Of a stretch of DNA of 7,172 bases, positions 6,508 to 7,172 are shown piece after piece. Numbering within the stretch: the first letter of the stretch is position 1; every line of letters begins with the position of its first letter. The stretch spans positions 1 to 7,172 of the forward strand of contig JAJZHV010000056.1 in the NCBI GenBank assembly GCA_021804345.1, given 5' to 3'. The DNA is from Pseudomonadota bacterium (GTDB taxonomy: Bacteria; Pseudomonadota; Gammaproteobacteria; Burkholderiales; Ferrovaceae). Made by a program: the position numbers and the translations under genes. The notes beneath the pieces were generated by a model. It did no database searches, was not told where the DNA came from, and worked only from the letters and a program-made list of their open reading frames with translations.

Positions 6508-7172
6508 ACCAGGCGGAATCCTGCTGGCGCGAATTGGGCCTTTGGCCCTTATGGGTGGAGCCTTCCCCGGTGACGCAGACGGTGGTGCAGACGGTGGTGC
6601 AGACGGTGGCACCAGCGCCTGCCGACATTGCTGCACAGGACCGCACCCCAAGGGACGCCCCCCCCCTCCCGAGCGAGGGGGCCCCGAACTCCTGGGAAGC
6701 CTTGCAGCACCAGGTCCGTCAATGTCAAGGCTGCGCGCTGCATCAGCAACGGCAGCAAACGGTGTTTGGCAGCGGAGACACACATCCGGTGTGGCTATTC
6801 GTGGGCGAGGGTCCGGGTGCCGAGGAAGATCGCCAGGGACTGCCTTTTGTGGGTGAGTCGGGACAACTGCTGGATCAGATGCTGCGGGCCTTGGGCTTGC
6901 AGCGCGCGCATCAGGTGTATATCGCTAACGTGGTCAAATGCCGCCCGCCCCATAACCGAACCCCGATCCCTGAGGAATGCCAGCACTGCCTGCCCTATCT
7001 GGCGCAGCAGATCCGTTGGTTGCAGCCCCAACTGATCGTGGCGTTGGGGCGCGTGGCAGCGCATACCCTGTTGGCCACCGACCAGCCCTTGAGCCGTTTG
7101 CGCGGCATCACCCATGAGTACCAGGGAATCCCCCTTCGGGTCACTTGGCACCCGGCCTACTTGCTGCGCAAT
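6504..7172 (+). CDS. udg: Family 4 uracil-DNA glycosylase with Fe-S cluster; 3' end outside window
   Basis: The enzyme removes uracil from DNA to start base excision repair. The frame stays open for 223 codons to the right edge, so the C-terminus is missing. The start ATG overlaps the rimI stop as ATGA. Layout: a short N-terminal segment with ELGLWPLW (10-17), as in proteobacterial homologues; a low-complexity Pro/Ala/Val/Gln linker (about 19-62) with a threefold QTVV/QTVA repeat; then the catalytic domain. This has CQGC (C74, C77), motif 1 GEGPGAEED (101-109), PFVGESGQLLD (114-124), VVKCRPPHNRTP (143-154, C146), EECQHCLPYL (157-166) with C162 in the position of the fourth cluster ligand, LIVALGR (177-183) and the His motif HPAYLLR (216-222). 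All four Fe-S cysteines and both active-site motifs are present. C159 is an additional cysteine near the cluster. The other open frames in 6502-7151 are shadows: none shows these motifs. Confidence 0.92.
   Translation, partial: MNQAESCWRELGLWPLWVEPSPVTQTVVQTVVQTVAPAPADIAAQDRTPRDAPPLPSEGAPNSWEALQHQVRQCQGCALHQQRQQTVFGSGDTHPVWLFVGEGPGAEEDRQGLPFVGESGQLLDQMLRALGLQRAHQVYIANVVKCRPPHNRTPIPEECQHCLPYLAQQIRWLQPQLIVALGRVAAHTLLATDQPLSRLRGITHEYQGIPLRVTWHPAYLLRN
6575..6610 (+). repeat. Three tandem copies of a 12-base unit in udg linker
   Basis: The unit GCAGACGGTGGT occurs head to tail at 6575-6586 and 6587-6598, then with one change (last base C) at 6599-6610. The period is a multiple of three, so each copy adds four residues (QTVV, QTVV, QTVA; residues 25-36) without disturbing the frame. 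It lies in the flexible linker before the catalytic domain. Copy number could vary between strains. Confidence 0.9.
6658..6681 (+). other. C9 homopolymer run with adjoining GC hairpin inside udg
   Basis: Nine consecutive C (6658-6666) are followed by TCCCGAGC and then GAGGGGG. CCCCCTC (6662-6668) can pair with GAGGGGG (6675-6681) as a 7-base stem with a 6-base loop, and GGGGCCCC (6678-6685) is itself palindromic. The run codes for Pro residues in the linker. A one-base slip here would break the frame before the catalytic domain. In this sequence the frame downstream is intact. Confidence 0.75.

Noticed and set aside
6502..7151. Several open frames of 78 to 135 codons on both strands over the udg region
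   Set aside because: The frame starting at 6504 carries all family 4 glycosylase motifs and runs to the window edge; the others are shadows.

Overview
The window carries seven protein genes on both strands with little space between them. It looks like core chromosome from a moderately GC-rich proteobacterium. A betaproteobacterium is my best guess, with an acidithiobacillus-like relative as an alternative. The guess rests on the close match of the OmpR/EnvZ and YoaA proteins to their enterobacterial counterparts, and on a tsaB-rimI-udg cluster whose last gene encodes a family 4 uracil-DNA glycosylase. The organism is an inference; no marker gene such as rRNA is present.

Left part, + strand (1-2957): the 3' half of a magnesium-transporting P-type ATPase gene (mgtA, cut by the left edge) is followed after two bases by a complete iron-sulfur DNA helicase gene of the YoaA/DinG type. 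Middle, - strand (3001-5075): a two-component pair, ompR then envZ, reads leftwards with a 4-base ATGA overlap and converges on the helicase gene. Right part, + strand (5291-7172): tsaB (tRNA t6A synthesis), rimI (N-terminal acetyltransferase) and udg (Fe-S uracil-DNA glycosylase, cut by the right edge) are joined by two ATGA overlaps and read as one translationally coupled operon. The 215-base gap between ompR and tsaB is divergent and must hold the control signals of both operons. A fair sigma70-like promoter for ompR-envZ can be seen there. No stretch above 300 bases lacks a gene.

Functionally, the window combines Mg2+ uptake, envelope stress or osmolarity sensing, replication-fork repair, tRNA modification, ribosomal protein acetylation and uracil repair. 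I found no mobile element, CRISPR array, RNA gene or clearly new system. The points most worth a second look are the 12-base tandem repeat with a C9 tract and hairpin inside the udg linker, the uncertain ompR start (a TTG with a good ribosome binding site upstream of the conventional ATG), and the tight mgtA-yoaA pairing.
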